A DNA stretch of 64,000 nucleotides, taken from contig JAJEKV010000013.1 of NCBI GenBank assembly GCA_021234155.1, forward strand, positions 12,054,669 through 12,118,668, written 5' to 3'. The DNA comes from Isoetes taiwanensis. Taxonomy: Eukaryota > Streptophyta > Lycopodiopsida > Isoetales > Isoetaceae. Under the pieces are notes generated by a model. The model was not told the DNA's origin, did not search any database, and worked only from the letters and a program-made list of their open reading frames with translations. Shown here piece after piece: positions 46,057 to 57,805 of the stretch. Position numbers and translations under genes: made by a program. Each line of letters starts with the position of its first letter. Within the stretch, counting starts at the first letter, position 1.

Positions 46057-46387
46057 ATCTAGAATTTATGCTTCTAGTTAAGAAGGATGGCAAGGATGTA
46101 AATAGACGCTAAAGTGGGCTTTTGTGAATATCAAGCACAACAAACTCAACGTAATATTTCTACTCTTACAAAGAAAACTTAAGATCCCATAGCCAACCTA
46201 TATCCACGAGTCAGACTAGAATTTATGCTCCTACAGTAGAACAGTCCTAAGAAGGATGACAAGGATGTGAATAGAAGCTAATGTGGGCTTCTGTGAAAAT
46301 CAGACACAACAAATTCAATGTAATATTTCCACTTTTACAAAGAAAACTTAAGATTCCGTAGCCAACCTATATCAGTATATCCACGAG
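46057..46387. repeat. direct tandem duplication of about 165 bp
   Basis: AGAATTTATGCT(T/C)CTA...AAGAAGGAT(G)G...GTGGGCTT(T/C)TGTGAA...AAAGAAAACTTAAGAT.CC.TAGCCAACCTATATC occurs at 46058-46206 and 46219-46373, about 90% alike. Confidence 0.85.
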
Positions 46388-47059
46388 TAAGCGACTACGA
46401 GGAGGAGTTTCAAACATCTTGGATGGGTGCGGAGTTTCAAAGCACCTTGAATGGGTCCGGAGCAAGTCCGCCACAAAATAACAAACAATGAAAGCGTGGC
46501 TTACTTGAAGGGTCCTTTTGCGAGAATTAAATGCGGAAAACAACTTGAAAATCAATTATAAGTTCTCGGTAGCTACATAGGACCCAAACATTTGCCCCAT
46601 CTTTACATCAGATCCATTTCAAGAAGTAAGAACTTTTACGAATAATGAAAACTGCTGGCGAACGTGGCCAATCGTTTCTATTCATTGGACGATACTTCCA
46701 CAATCCACGAACAACCTCTCTGCAATTAAAATAGCTCACGATGTATGCAATGAAAAATTTGGCGGAATCTCCACTAGTTCTCTCAATCATGCGTGATTGC
46801 GATCGATTATAAAACCGAAATAATGCATGTCAAATAAACTTGAATGGACCATCTTCGACTATAAAAGTTGATTGTTGTTGTAAAAGGTTAAGCGATTCGT
46901 ATTCAAGTCCTTGGAAGAAAATTTTAGGCTATGAGCACGGATTTGCCACAAAAGAATAGCAACATTTTACATCATCTTTCTTTTCGTGAGGGGTCATGCT
47001 TACGTGGTTTAAAATTGCCTTGCTTAATCTAAACTTATGATGCCAGCGTATGCTCGAAG

Positions 47060-47542
47060 CCAGCGTTGAAATCAATATTCTCTCACATTATTTGAAATAA
47101 CAAGAATCTTTTGGGTGGGATCTATATACATCAGCGGAATCTTGATGTGTTTCCCATATAAGTTCTTTAGCTGAGTGAATATACTTCAGCCCCCCTTAGA
47201 AGCTTGTACAGAAAGAATTGATAATATTCGGGAGTATTATTTACCTTGATAACTTGATGAAGATCCGACTCCATGAGCCCGAATACATGTAAAATCTTCA
47301 AATTCACGGCATCAAGGAGGAAGCATAATATACCTAATCTCAACTACATCTGGGCGCCGTAAAAGCTGAAGAAGCTTAACTTCTCTTAGAATGCGTGTCG
47401 CATCTGACACATGCTCAAATATATGATTAGATTTTTTTTTTTTAAAGCTACCTTCCCACCGTCAATGGCTGAGCATACTACTCCATAGCTACCTTTCCTA
47501 ATCTGTAACACCATATTCAATGAAGATCTCAGAATCGGCCAT
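47060..47542 (-). pseudogene. TDY-type MAP kinase pseudogene (N-lobe to catalytic-loop region)
   Basis: Read on the minus strand from ATG 47542: MADSEIFIEYGVT resembles the (D)FFTEYGE start of plant TDY MAPKs. KGSYGVVCSAIDGGKVALKK is the glycine loop plus the catalytic Lys. IFEHVSDATRILREVKLLQL and RPDVVEIRYIMLPP are the alphaC region and its follow-on. MESDLHQVIK, then PEYYQFFLYKLLRG and LKYIHSA precede the catalytic loop. After that only a decayed trace of the DFGLAR segment is visible near 47060-47080. Damage: shifted frame before KGSYG, a stop in LPP*CREF, a frameshift before MESDL, an extra G before LKYIH, and loss of HRDLKPKN. No intron interrupts the stretch from KGSYG to LKYIHSA, suggesting a processed copy. 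Fragments of the C-lobe were not confirmed. Confidence 0.85.
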
Positions 47543-47689
47543 GCTCTGGATAAACCAAAACCTAGAGATTTCAGCTCTAAACGTGCCTACAAGTAGAAAG
47601 CAATGAAAAATCGCATACCTTGTAACGCTGATCCCAAGTGTCCATAATGGGGATGGGGTTTTCCCGAAGTGGTTTTCCGGATCTGCCAT

Positions 47690-47880
47690 AGCCGAGTTGC
47701 GAAAGGCACGGCAGAGAATTTTTAGAGTTTTCTAATTTCCCTGGCCGTAGGATTCGAAATTAGAGAATCGGACGGCTCAAATTGATTTTAGGTGACGTGG
47801 CACGACACGTGGCATAGCTAGAATTGCAGCCTTTTGTGCAGGGGGGGTTAGGCAACCCTGCTAAAAAAAAAAAAAAAAAA
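47690..47880 (+). repeat. dispersed A-tailed repeat (second copy)
   Basis: Counterpart of 11080-11325; ends with an 18-A run (47863-47880) after CCTGCT. It lies immediately upstream (minus sense) of the MAP kinase relic's leader. Confidence 0.55.
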
Positions 47881-48478
47881 CATGTTGACTTGTTCAAGCT
47901 GTCACTCGGAATCATGGTACCCAATTTCTATTCCCTGTTATTGGCAATGCCACGTCTCATATAAATGCACCACAACAAAAAAAAATCGACCATGTTTCTA
48001 TATTGTATAAAGGATAAGCTTTTCGTGTATCATTTTCTAGTTGCTTTTACCTCCGACCATTATCGATCCTCCCTCCGACCATAGTATTTAACAAAGATTC
48101 GTGTGATACATAAAATTTTGATGCATCATCTCTGTTCGAATATAAAATTCATACATTACATGAGACCATCATAAAAATCTGCAGTTGCCCGATTTCCCCA
48201 CCTACGTGCAAGGAACTTGTTAATTCCGTTTTTGGCAAAGGGCGTGAACGCAGATGGCTTGCTGAGAATACATTGTTGCCACATATATGGAAAGCGGATA
48301 TCACTTGGGTTGTTAAGGCTAAGGATTTTACATCCCCACTCAAGAATTTTCCACGTGTTGATCCAGGCAAATGATTCTGGCTTACGCAGTGAATCAATTT
48401 GGATAGTAGCATCTCAAGCCACAATAAGTAAATTTAGCTGCAGTGAGCAGAGAAAAATTCCTGGCCCTGCAAGCAGAT

Positions 48479-51400
48479 ATGTTGAAAGCAACTCCACATG
48501 TATTCGTTGCTCAAATTTGGGTTCCTCCTGTGGATTTCAAAGGTGCCCACATCCCTGTACATATTATTTCTAGGCGCATCAAAATTACAGGTTCTGCTCG
48601 GTCACCAAGGCCACAAAATGTACCCGGAGATTTCTATGTAGGTGAGCCACTTTTGCTTGCGTTTCCTGTATTTTTAAAGTGATAAAAGCATAAAGTAAAG
48701 CTTTTTATTTTTTTTGCAGATCATACTTGTATTGATTGTGATACATGTCGCTGGATGGCTCAGGTGTTTGTTTAACTTTATAATGTTTGATGGTCGTATG
48801 TAGAAATCCTCTAAGCAAAGTTTTTCATTTTCTTCTTCGCAGAGCACATTTTCACGTGTGGATGGCATGTCTGCAGTGCTCCAGCAACCCTCTTCAGAAC
48901 AGGAAAGGCGTGCTGCATTACAGGTATGCTAGAAGTGTGTATCTCTGGACACTTTGGTGTTCATGATATAAATATCATGATATCATGATGCGAAACAGGC
49001 TTTGTTATCTTGCCCAACATCATCCATTCATACAGTGAGAAAGCCAACTGATATCCTGGAGATACAACGTACGTTTCCATTGCCAATTGACGAACACAGC
49101 CTTCCGGTTAGTTTTCTAGCTTTTGATGGTTTGATTTCAGTAGTATATGCTAAAAGCAAATTTATGGGATGCTAAAATGTAACTGTTGCTGCTATAGGGG
49201 GTTTATCATTGTGGTTATCATTCAAAGAAGTCATTTGGTGCTGCCTCTTATTTAATTGTGAGGGCAGGTGGGAATATTCTTGTCGACAGGTAGAGTTTTA
49301 GTTTTCCATCTTACTTGAGATGCCGTGACATTGAATGATAGCTGTTTGATTTCTGTTTTTCTTGTTCTGTTTTGTCTTCTCAGAGGTTCTATAACTTGCG
49401 GTTATGATTTTTAGCATTGTAGATTGATATAACATATTTCATTAGCAATGAAAGTGAGAACAAAAGAAGTACCAGCAGTTCCTTCAAGCTGATAGCCAGT
49501 AGAATGTACGTATAAAATCAATTGATGGTGCTTTAATGGTCAAAAGGGAACACAGGCCTAGACTTACTAGTAGGGTAAATACATAATGATGCAAGGTTCT
49601 TATTCAGTTGCATTAACTGTTGCACGTAGACAAGTTCTTGTTTGGCCAGTTTTTAGTTGATTCAAGTCTAAATTCAGCCACTCTTTTCAGGATAATGATT
49701 TCACTAGTTAGTAAGTCCAAGCAGGTTGTGCTAGAAAACAATTCTTCTTCTGGGTAGAAAGAAATATGTACCTAACAAATACATGCAACCGTTGATTTTG
49801 GTCTTTGTAATGGTGAATTTCTTTCGCTGCGTGTCTGAAGTCGACATGGACTGCATTATAGATTTTATAACTGTTAACTATTTGAGCCCTTATCAAGCTT
49901 AAGGGACCTGCCTGATTTATGAATGAGCTGAAGCAGCAGACGTATAACAGCATGGCAATATAGCCATAATTATCTAAGCCGTATTGTGATGAACTAGTTA
50001 AGCTGAGCCTTTTTTGTTTTTTCTGTCCTCTGAATGAACGCATATCTGAGTACGAGTGCTTCCCGTATTTTTTTATCACGTGATGTGTAGAAACTTGCCT
50101 TTATTTTACATCTCTATATGTCTCAACACAATTCACACATTCAAGGATAGTGTTGGCAATTTGATGGCTTTATTTATATAATAAGATAGGGACTGGGACT
50201 GCAGCAATAAGATCTATTGTGCTTGACAGTATTGTGGATAGAACTTCAGATCATAAACATGGGAGTTGATCGTCATATGATTTTAACTATTCTCTAACAA
50301 GTAGCTCCTTCTCCCTGACGCTTTCTCTACAAGGTAGTTAGGCCAACAATCAGATATGATTTAAACGACAGTTGTTATAATGCCCTTTCTGATAGATAGA
50401 GATAGAGCTTTATAATTCTAGCCTTTGATCATTTCTGGTTTGATCACCCTGTCTTATTTGTTCATATATGACAAATAAGATCTTTCACTTGGATAAACAA
50501 GTTTCTCTTTCCTTTCTCTATCTGTCAATTGTGATCTCCTATAAAGAGCTACATTCTTGTTGGTTTATTGTATTGTTATGGCTGCATAACAGCCCTCAGT
50601 ACTCTGCAAATCTGGCACATGAAATTGAGAGGCTGGGTGGAGTACGTTACATGTTTTTATCTCACAGGTAACTTGGTTAATGGTTGGAATATGCATGTTA
50701 GTCACACAATTAGTCTATACAGCCAACAATTATGGCATAATTTGGACAGAGATGATATTGCTGATCATGAGCGATGGAAGAACAGGTTTCAATGTGATCG
50801 AATTCTTCATGCTGACGAGGTATTTGTGTACTGAAAATACAAAGAGTAACATTATGTTTTTCTCTAAAACTTGGTGTCTTCTATATCAAAATGTCTTTAG
50901 TTGGTTTAAGCATGGTTGCCCTTATACGTTTCAGATACAAAAAGACACAGTTGATGTGGAGATGAAGTTGGATGGTTGTGGGCCCTGGGGCCTTGGTTCA
51001 GAAATTGATCTTATTTAATACTCCTGGACATACTGAGGTGGTCCACCTTTGTGTTTTAAGTTTTAAAAAAGGAAAGTTTCAACAATAAAACTGCTTGAAT
51101 GTTCTACAGGGCAGTGTATGCCTATTTTATAAGCCAATGAAAGCATTATTTACTAGAGATCACATTAGTGCTTCGCCAAACGGCGGTATGAGTTCCCTTC
51201 TAGAGTATAATTGGTATTCAAGTGTGTTGGAATTTTCTGCCATTCGATTTGCATCTTGTAATTTATGTTACATCTGTAACTGCAAGTATATTTTTGCCCG
51301 TGTCTCAGTTAAGGTCCAGGTTGAAAGTGTGCGATCTTTGCTCGCGCTAGATTTCTTGTGGATATTGCCAGGTATGTTTTGTGTCATTTTAAATCAGACC

Positions 51401-51511
51401 ATGGTGTACTCCCTTTTGATGGAAGAATATTGCATGCTGGTTCCAGGGCGACGGATACAGTTTGGAAGCTTGACACAAAAAAAACTCAGCCTTTCAAGAT
51501 ATTATTTATAA
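48479..51511 (+). CDS. ferredoxin-like/metallo-beta-lactamase-fold protein, 11 exons, damaged
   Basis: Exons (GT-AG): 48479-48641, 48720-48763, 48843-48923, 48999-49106, 49198-49289, 50593-50667, 50750-50819, 50935-51037, 51110-51221, 51309-51371, 51447-51511. Summed, they give 325 codons if one extra base is discounted. The ATG at 48479 follows an in-frame stop (48425); residues 1-45 could be a plastid transit peptide. Then [10 protein letters not shown], a ferredoxin-like CIDCDTC with [26 protein letters not shown], the metal motif [34 protein letters not shown] and LDFLWILPG. This is the plant family represented by Arabidopsis At4g33540, a predicted hydrolase. Defects: one extra A at about 51018 in the codons before TPGH, G-to-R in the usual FTGDH, and loss of the HG of LPGHGRR at the exon 10/11 junction, where the His is a metal ligand. 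It is therefore likely a decaying gene, or an assembly error plus divergence. Confidence 0.85.
49290..50592 (+). other. long intron 5 of the metallo-beta-lactamase gene
   Basis: 1.3 kb with GT at 49290 and CAG at 50592; a GATA-rich microsatellite at 50393-50407. No transposon recognised; other introns are 76-115 bp. Confidence 0.75.
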
Positions 51512-52289
51512 ACATTCTTAGGACAAGTGGAATAAAATAAAGAGGTGTTGTAATAGTAGCAATGTAATTTGTCCTTGTTAGTAATGACATGTCTGCTTTG
51601 AATCATTCAAGCTAAGTTTCCGACGAATGCATTAATCGGCATGATCTTAACATGCCCAATTGATTGCTTCAAAATGAGAGTTCGTTTGTAAAATGCACAC
51701 ACAAGGGTCTTACTAATGATGCAGGCAATTCAAGGTCACGTATATTTTTTACATACTATTGGTATTCGTATGCAATACATATAAAGCTAATGTAATGCTG
51801 AGTTTGGCCAGTTGTGTTAGGGCCAGTTGCGATTAGATCTCAGGCAGAATGTAACATAACCGGTTTTTATACTGGCATAACTTCGATTGGTTTGGAGGTC
51901 CAAAGACTCGCACATCAGTTCCATGGGGCGTGAGAACATTCATTGCTACTAGCTAGGAAGTTGCTAAGAAATTGTGGCAAGAGGAGTCGACCAGGTAGGA
52001 TTTCGTTTCTCCCTCTCTTCTTAGCCTGCGTTCTTCAATGTCTATCTATATGCCGAGCATCTTAATCTATTTATTTACTTAAGTAACTTTTGAGGAAAAA
52101 ATATTAATTGAACAGAAATTGTTAGCAGGTCTTCACAAAAATGTGGTACAAGAGAAGTAGAAAGAGATTTGGCATGTGAATGTGGCGCCCGCATAATTCT
52201 GACTGTTTTTCCGGGCATGCCATGGACAGCCATCCCAAAGCCATCACATAGCCATCCCGCCATCCATGCGCCCGCGATGGCCATCGATG
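51512..52289. other. 3' flank, no gene seen
   Basis: AT-rich 3' flank of the gene, then a GC-rich CCATCC/GCCAT-rich patch at 52210-52290. Confidence 0.5.
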
Positions 52290-52780
52290 CTCCCATCCCG
52301 TGGTTTATCTGGACAACGTGGGTCGTTAATCGTTAATGCGGGCACCCGGGTTCTGAGCAAAGTACTCCGGTCTGATTGTTGTACCTTCACATTTAAGTCC
52401 CTGCCCAACCCCGTTCACCCCCCTCCAAAACTCATTCCCTGTTCATTCCGTCAGGATTTGAATTTAAATATTAATACAATAGTTTATTTGAATTTCAAAA
52501 CTAACCCAATGGTCTATCAACGATTATTTCTTATCAATTCATGGTGGTTTATCTGGACACCAATAAGGGGTCTATCTGGACACACAAAAATCATATTGCA
52601 TATTAACACGCCAGTTCACATAGTGGTTCATCTGAGCACTCTCTTGTGGCTTTTCTGGACCATTAATTGTGAAGCTACTATTATACATTGAGTACAGATG
52701 TTCATGTACAAAATAGCCTATGACCATAATATTGTTTACACCTAGAAGTAGTTTATTTGGACATTCTCTTATGTGGACGT
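52290..52780. repeat. degenerate outliers of the GGTTTATCTGGACA minisatellite
   Basis: GTGGTTTATCTGGACA at 52301 and 52544, and variants GGTCTATCTGGACAC, GGTTCATCTGAGCAC, GGCTTTTCTGGACC and GTTTATTTGGACA to about 52765. They are spaced irregularly, unlike the regular array after 53651. Confidence 0.7.
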
Positions 52781-52809
52781 TTGCGCTAATTTGGGCACTA
52801 TGTGGTTCA

Positions 52810-53470
52810 CTATATAGTGTAGCCACAACCAAAAGGCACAAACATGTTCAGGGTTTTTTGAACTCTTGCATTAAACCATTGAATGCATCCATACAAAACA
52901 TAGCAATAAACCGGAATTGTTCTAAATTTATTTGAATCAACTTTAAACAATGTCGACATGCTCTCTGCCTTAATGCTCTCAACAGTAAAATCTTGGACTA
53001 AAGTTGGTTGTGTCCATAGCAGATGATCAAGGTTCTCGCATAAGTATGGTGAGAACTTCTCTAAGAGCTTAGTAATGAGGCCCTTTTGGTCGGAACACTT
53101 GGAAAGATAAATTCCCTCAAAACAGCTGCGCAAATAGTTGCCCTCCCACAAGTCCATGACTAACAACCTCTTCAATGCCTTGACCTGGATCATGCATCTC
53201 TTTAAGTCAGCTAGCATGGATCCTTGGGTTGGCCTATTAGCATCCCGATTTAGAGGCCTGGTGGTACCTTTGAACCCCCCTTTCTCCACGGTCTCTACAT
53301 GGAACTTGTACAGGAATCATACTATACAAAGAGCAAGCATACGATACTGAAGGAAAACAATAGAATGCTTACTTGTGAGTGGATAAAGGCTATTCTCCTT
53401 AGCGAACTCTAACCCCACATCGTACTGAAGATTATTTAAGAGGAACAAAACATCATTTAGAGTGTGCATG
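52810..53470 (-). CDS. unidentified protein fragment between minisatellite blocks
   Basis: A 159-codon open frame (52810-53289) that extends upstream through one TGA to about 53470, reading FAKENSLYPLTSKHSIVFLQ, then FLYKFHVETVEKGGFKG, DLKRCMIQVKALKRLLVMDL, and CSDQKGLITKLLEKFSPYLC. Composition and helical pattern are protein-like rather than random. I do not recognise the family; it might be a host exon or a transposon protein. The array-like repeats on both sides suggest it was trapped in, or spawned, the repeat expansion. Confidence 0.45.
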
Positions 53471-53650
53471 TTGCTGAGACTGGACTGACAGAACTCCCTC
53501 TATTGCCACATCTTCACCATCTTCTCCTATCTCCAAGCCCATTCCCAAAATCTATTGATAGTTTCATAGTGAAAGTACCGTTGCATATAACCGTTCCTTA
53601 CAATAGTACCGTTGCAACATCCGTTTGGAAAAAGACTTTATGGAAATGTG

Positions 53651-55490
53651 CTTTATCTAGACACCTTATAGTGGTTTCTCTGGACATGAAGTAGTGGTTT
53701 ATCTAGACACAAACTATTGGTTTATCTGGACACTGTTGGAACATGCATTGATTTTAAGCATAATTGGTATAAATACAATAAGTAATATCGTTATAAATAC
53801 AACAAATACTTCCATGTATAAAGACATCCTAGTGGATACCTGGACACCAGCTAGTGGTTTCTCTGGACAACAGCTAGTGGTTTATTTGGACATTGTTGTA
53901 AGATGCATTGATTGTAAGTACCATTGGTATAAATACATGGTATAAATGCTTCCATCTATAAAGACATCCTAGTGGTTTATCTGGACACCAATTAGTGGTT
54001 TATCTGGACACCAAATAGTGGTTTATCTGGACATTATTAGAACATGCATTAATTCTAAGTACCATTGGTTAAATACACTAAGATGTATAAAGACACCCTA
54101 GTGGTTTATCTGGACACCAAATAGTGGTTTATCTGGACATTGTTGGAAGATGTATTTATTCTATGTACCATTAATGGTATTAATACTCCATGTATGAAGG
54201 CATCCTAGTGATTTATCTGGACACCAACTAGCGGTTTATTTGGACATTGTTAGAGCATGCATTGATTCTAAGTACCATTTGTATAAATACAACAAGTATT
54301 TATACCAATGGTATAAATACTTCTATGTATAAAGACACCATAGTGGTTTATCTGGACACCAAATAGAGGTTTATTTGGACATTGTTGGAACATGCATTGA
54401 TTCTAAGTACTATTGGTATAAATACACCAATGATATAAATACTTCCATGTATAAAGACACCCTAATGGTTTATCTGGACACCAATTGGTGGTTTATCTGG
54501 ACATTGTTGGAACATGCATTGATTCTAAATACAATTGATATAAATACCCCAAGTATTTATACCAATGGTATTAGCACTCCATGCATGAAGACATCCTAGT
54601 GGTTTATCTGGATACCAACTAGTGGTTTATCTGGACACCAACTAGTGGTTTATCTGGACATTGTTGAAACATGCACTGATTCTAAGTACAATTGGTATAA
54701 ATACACCAAGTATTCATACCAATGGTATAAATACTTCCATGTATAAAGACACCTTAGTAGTTTATCTGGACACCAACTAGTGGTTTATCTGGACACCAAC
54801 TAGTGGTTTATCTGAACACCAAATAGTGGTTTATGTGGACATTGTTGGAACATGCATTGATTCTAAGTACCGTCGGTATAAATATAACAAGTATATATAT
54901 CAATGTATTAGTACTCCATGTATAAAGACATCCTAGTGGTTTATCTGAACACCAACTAGTGGTTTATCTGGACACCAAATAGTGGTTTATCTGGACATTG
55001 TTGGAACATGCATTGATTCTAAGTACCATTGGTGTAAATACAAGTATTTACACCAATGGCATTAGTACTTCATGTAGAAGACACCTTAGTGGTTTATCTG
55101 GACAACAACTAGTGGTTTATCTAGATATTGTTGGAAGATGCATTGATTCTAAGTATGATTGTTATAAATACACCAAGTACTTATACCAATAGTATAACTA
55201 ATTCCATGTATAAAGACATCCTAGTGGTTTATTTGGACACCAACTAGTGGTTTATCTGGATACTAAATAGTGGTTTATCTGGACATTGTTGGAACATGCA
55301 TTGATTCAAAGTACCATTGGTATAAATACAACAAGCATTTATACCAATGGCATTAGTACTCCATGTAGAACCATTGGTAAACTCCAATGGTAGTACTCCA
55401 TGTAGAACCATTGGTATACTCCATGTAGAACCATTGGTATACTCCAATGGTAGTACTCCATGTAGAACCATTGGTATATCGGTTTATCTG
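53651..55490. repeat. 1.8-kb minisatellite with hairpin-bearing higher-order units
   Basis: The basic 26-bp unit (A)CTAGTGGTTTATCTGGACACC is repeated singly to triply, then CATTGTTGGAACATGCATTG, then a hairpin segment CCATTGGTATAAATAC-(5-6 nt)-GTATTTATACCAATGG, then CCATGTATAAAGACA(C/T)CCTAGTGG. This roughly 150-220 bp super-unit recurs about ten times with indels. Clear hairpins lie at about 54268-54305, 54531-54560, 54690-54725 and 55314-55350. The end (55350-55480) switches to a short CCATGTAGAACCATTGGTA repeat. Confidence 0.92.
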
Positions 55491-55593
55491 GCCCCTTTAA
55501 CTAAGCGTGAGGGGTAAAATAAATCAAACCTACTTCTGACATATGCAATGGCTGGTTTGATATCATCACTACCTATCTCGAATCTGCGTTACC

Positions 55594-56670
55594 ATGCCAA
55601 AACATTTAAATAATACGTCTGGAGATCTATGGTATAGTGGCAGAACTCTCGCTCACAGAGACAGCAGAGCAAGCTTTTCGAAGCTTTTCTTGTCCGAACT
55701 GCCAGAGTGGCCCATCTTCCTCTCGAGTGTTACTCGTAATCCGATGGATCGGAGCCATGCCGAAGTGCAAGCATTATGCCGAGTGCTCCAGCGCCCTCAA
55801 CCACCGGCAGTGCCAAGCCCTGGAATGGGAAATTGTCCCAGAAGGTTATGTGGAGAGTTCAGGAGATCAACCCCCTTTCTATTCGAGCTTCGACGATGAG
55901 TATAAGCCAACCTTTGAAAGATTAGTTAGGCTGCTATGGATACGGTCCTGGAGTCCATGCCAGAAGAACCACCAATTACAGTTTTGCATCCTCTGAATCT
56001 CAGAAAAATCAATAAGTCTGTGAGGCAGGAGCAGGAAAACCCCAGCTCAGGGATTCCTTTAGTGCCAAAGGTCATGGCGGCCTTCTCCGACGATGATTCA
56101 AAAATTGACGAGAAGCATTATCTGTTTGGATACTATTAGAATGTGAAGAAGACCAGGCATTGTTGTCTAGTTCCTGGTCGCGTTTGGGACACAGTAAAGA
56201 GGAAGCGAATGGAGATACATTTGAAGGTTGAGCACGGGATTGTAGTTGAGGTTGAGTGAGGTCCAACAGGAAGGAAAAATTAAGCGAACAGTGAAGCAAA
56301 AGCAGCGGCTAGGGAGAGATTTGTTTCAACACTAGCAGTGAAACACCCTCAATCCGGAGTATAAGTACAAGGTGAATTTGCAGCGGCATTTGAAATGCTG
56401 TAGAGCCAATGCAGTTGAAATTGCCAAGGCCCATCTTGAGTCGATTGGTAATGTGGGAGAATCAGAAGCAGAAGCGGCAATTGAGGATTATACCAATGAA
56501 TACATTGCCAAGAGGTTTGCCGAATGGGAAGCCAAGAAGGAAAGCAAGATCAAACTGTATAAGCAGAACATTGCCATGGGGTATGGACTGGAGAGTACTG
56601 CGGAGGAATTGTGGCTAGAAAATTTGGACACAGTGAATCGGATCTTAATAGAAACATCTTGAATTGTGAT
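55594..56670 (+). pseudogene. unidentified host-like gene relic (zinc-finger-like motifs)
   Basis: Consecutive coding-like frames with breaks: 55637-55995 (FRSFSCPNCQSG, then MPKCKHYAECSSALNHRQC, FYSSFDDEYKPTFERLVRLL); 55936-56139 (ITVLHPLNLRKINKSVRQEQ, ending KHYLFGYY then stop, then NVKKTRHCCLVPGRVWDTV); and 56340-56662 (NPEYKYKVNLQRHLKCC, a helical acidic stretch, then IKLYKQNIAMGYG, ending ILIETS). The order GYY..KKTRHC, then LNP-x-Y...HLK.C, then YKQNIA.G loosely recalls the paired N-terminal zinc fingers and following segment of TRM13-type tRNA 2'-O-methyltransferases, but zinc ligands are missing and no methyltransferase domain follows. Treat the identity as unproven. Confidence 0.4.
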
Positions 56671-57805
56671 AAGCGCATTTCTAAAAGCCAAGATACTGAA
56701 GTGCAAGGTGAAGATTTAGCAGATGAGGACACCCAGCCTGACTTTGCACGGGGCACCTGCGGAGGCAAAGGGGAAGATGGAATGGTCCGACCTCGCGATC
56801 TCTCCCATGCCAAACTCTTCAGATGTACACTACTATTGAGCATGCCTCCGTTGAGGTTTTGGTGACGGTATCCCCTTCCAGGTCGAGGACTATGCTTTCT
56901 TTGCCCGCAGATTATTTCTTGGCATTTGAATTCTTGTAGAAGTTAGAGGATCTGTACAATCTTAATTGTTCTACGGCGAAGTCGAAGAAGAGCTCGAGGA
57001 ACATGGTTCTGTCCTATAACTGCCAGTGGCCATTTCATATCAAAAGCCGTCTCTGGGCTTCGGGTTCGTCCAAGATGCGAGAGCTTGTCGTCGAATAATC
57101 TCAAGCCCTTTGCTTCGAACGCCCAGGCACGGACAATCCCAAAAGGATACACGATTCATGGATAGGCGAGGAACAAGTGGGCTCTTACATACGGTGAGTG
57201 TCTTGAGTCCTGACTTTCGTTGCCCTATTGGTTATGCAAGGGTTGACTGACGCATTCATTACTGCAATCCCAACGTTCTTTCATATACCATCCCCTTGGA
57301 AAGGAGGGAGGAATACCAATGGATCCATGGAGATTTGCTCGGATTTTACTTGCAAAAGGTTTAACATCTGTGGCAGAAATTGCTCCCCCCTCGCCCAGGC
57401 TGCCTATCAAGAGAGGGTAAAAGTTGTGCATACATCAAGAGATGCCATGGAGAAGATTTCGTTCTACTAGATGCCTGTGTGTCATGAGTGAGAGAGTTGT
57501 TTAGGAAATTCAAATATTGTCCAGAACCCCCTTTCTGACACACATTCATGCAGGTCCCACTAGAGTTTATTCCTATCCTATTTCCATCACGACATTTGCG
57601 AGGCCCTTGGAATGCCGACCCCATCTCTACTGCACTTCGACTGTGTACGAGGATATCATTACACTGCTGAGCCGTCTGCCAGAGGGTTAATAATTGAATT
57701 GTGCATGTTGTTTGTCAACTGAGTTACAGTCACCTTGTTGGCTCCTTTCTTTCACAGATTATTGAAGAAAATACATCAGGCCTGGGGCGAAAACATTCCG
57801 GAATG
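56671..57805. other. weakly coding-like DNA, no gene assigned
   Basis: Several 60-90 codon frames on both strands, GC-richer than average. One plus frame (57228-57470, FHIPSPWKGGRNTNG, then CSDFTCKRFNICGRNC) may continue the relic at 55594-56670. No recognised domain. Confidence 0.35.

Noticed and set aside
45328-46790. Possible C-lobe of the MAP kinase (KDPS-like text near 45580 and 46510)
   Set aside because: Resemblance to the LLAFDPKDRP segment is too weak and frames are heavily broken.
47498-47689. N-terminal extension of the MAP kinase from ATG 47689, with a 32-bp intron
   Set aside because: The supposed intron is too short to be spliced; kinase homology starts only at about 47542.
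48217-48573. 118-codon ORF overlapping the 5' end of the metallo-beta-lactamase gene
   Set aside because: It begins at a non-ATG codon and is in a different frame from the conserved exon text; the ATG at 48479 follows an in-frame stop and fits exon 1 better.
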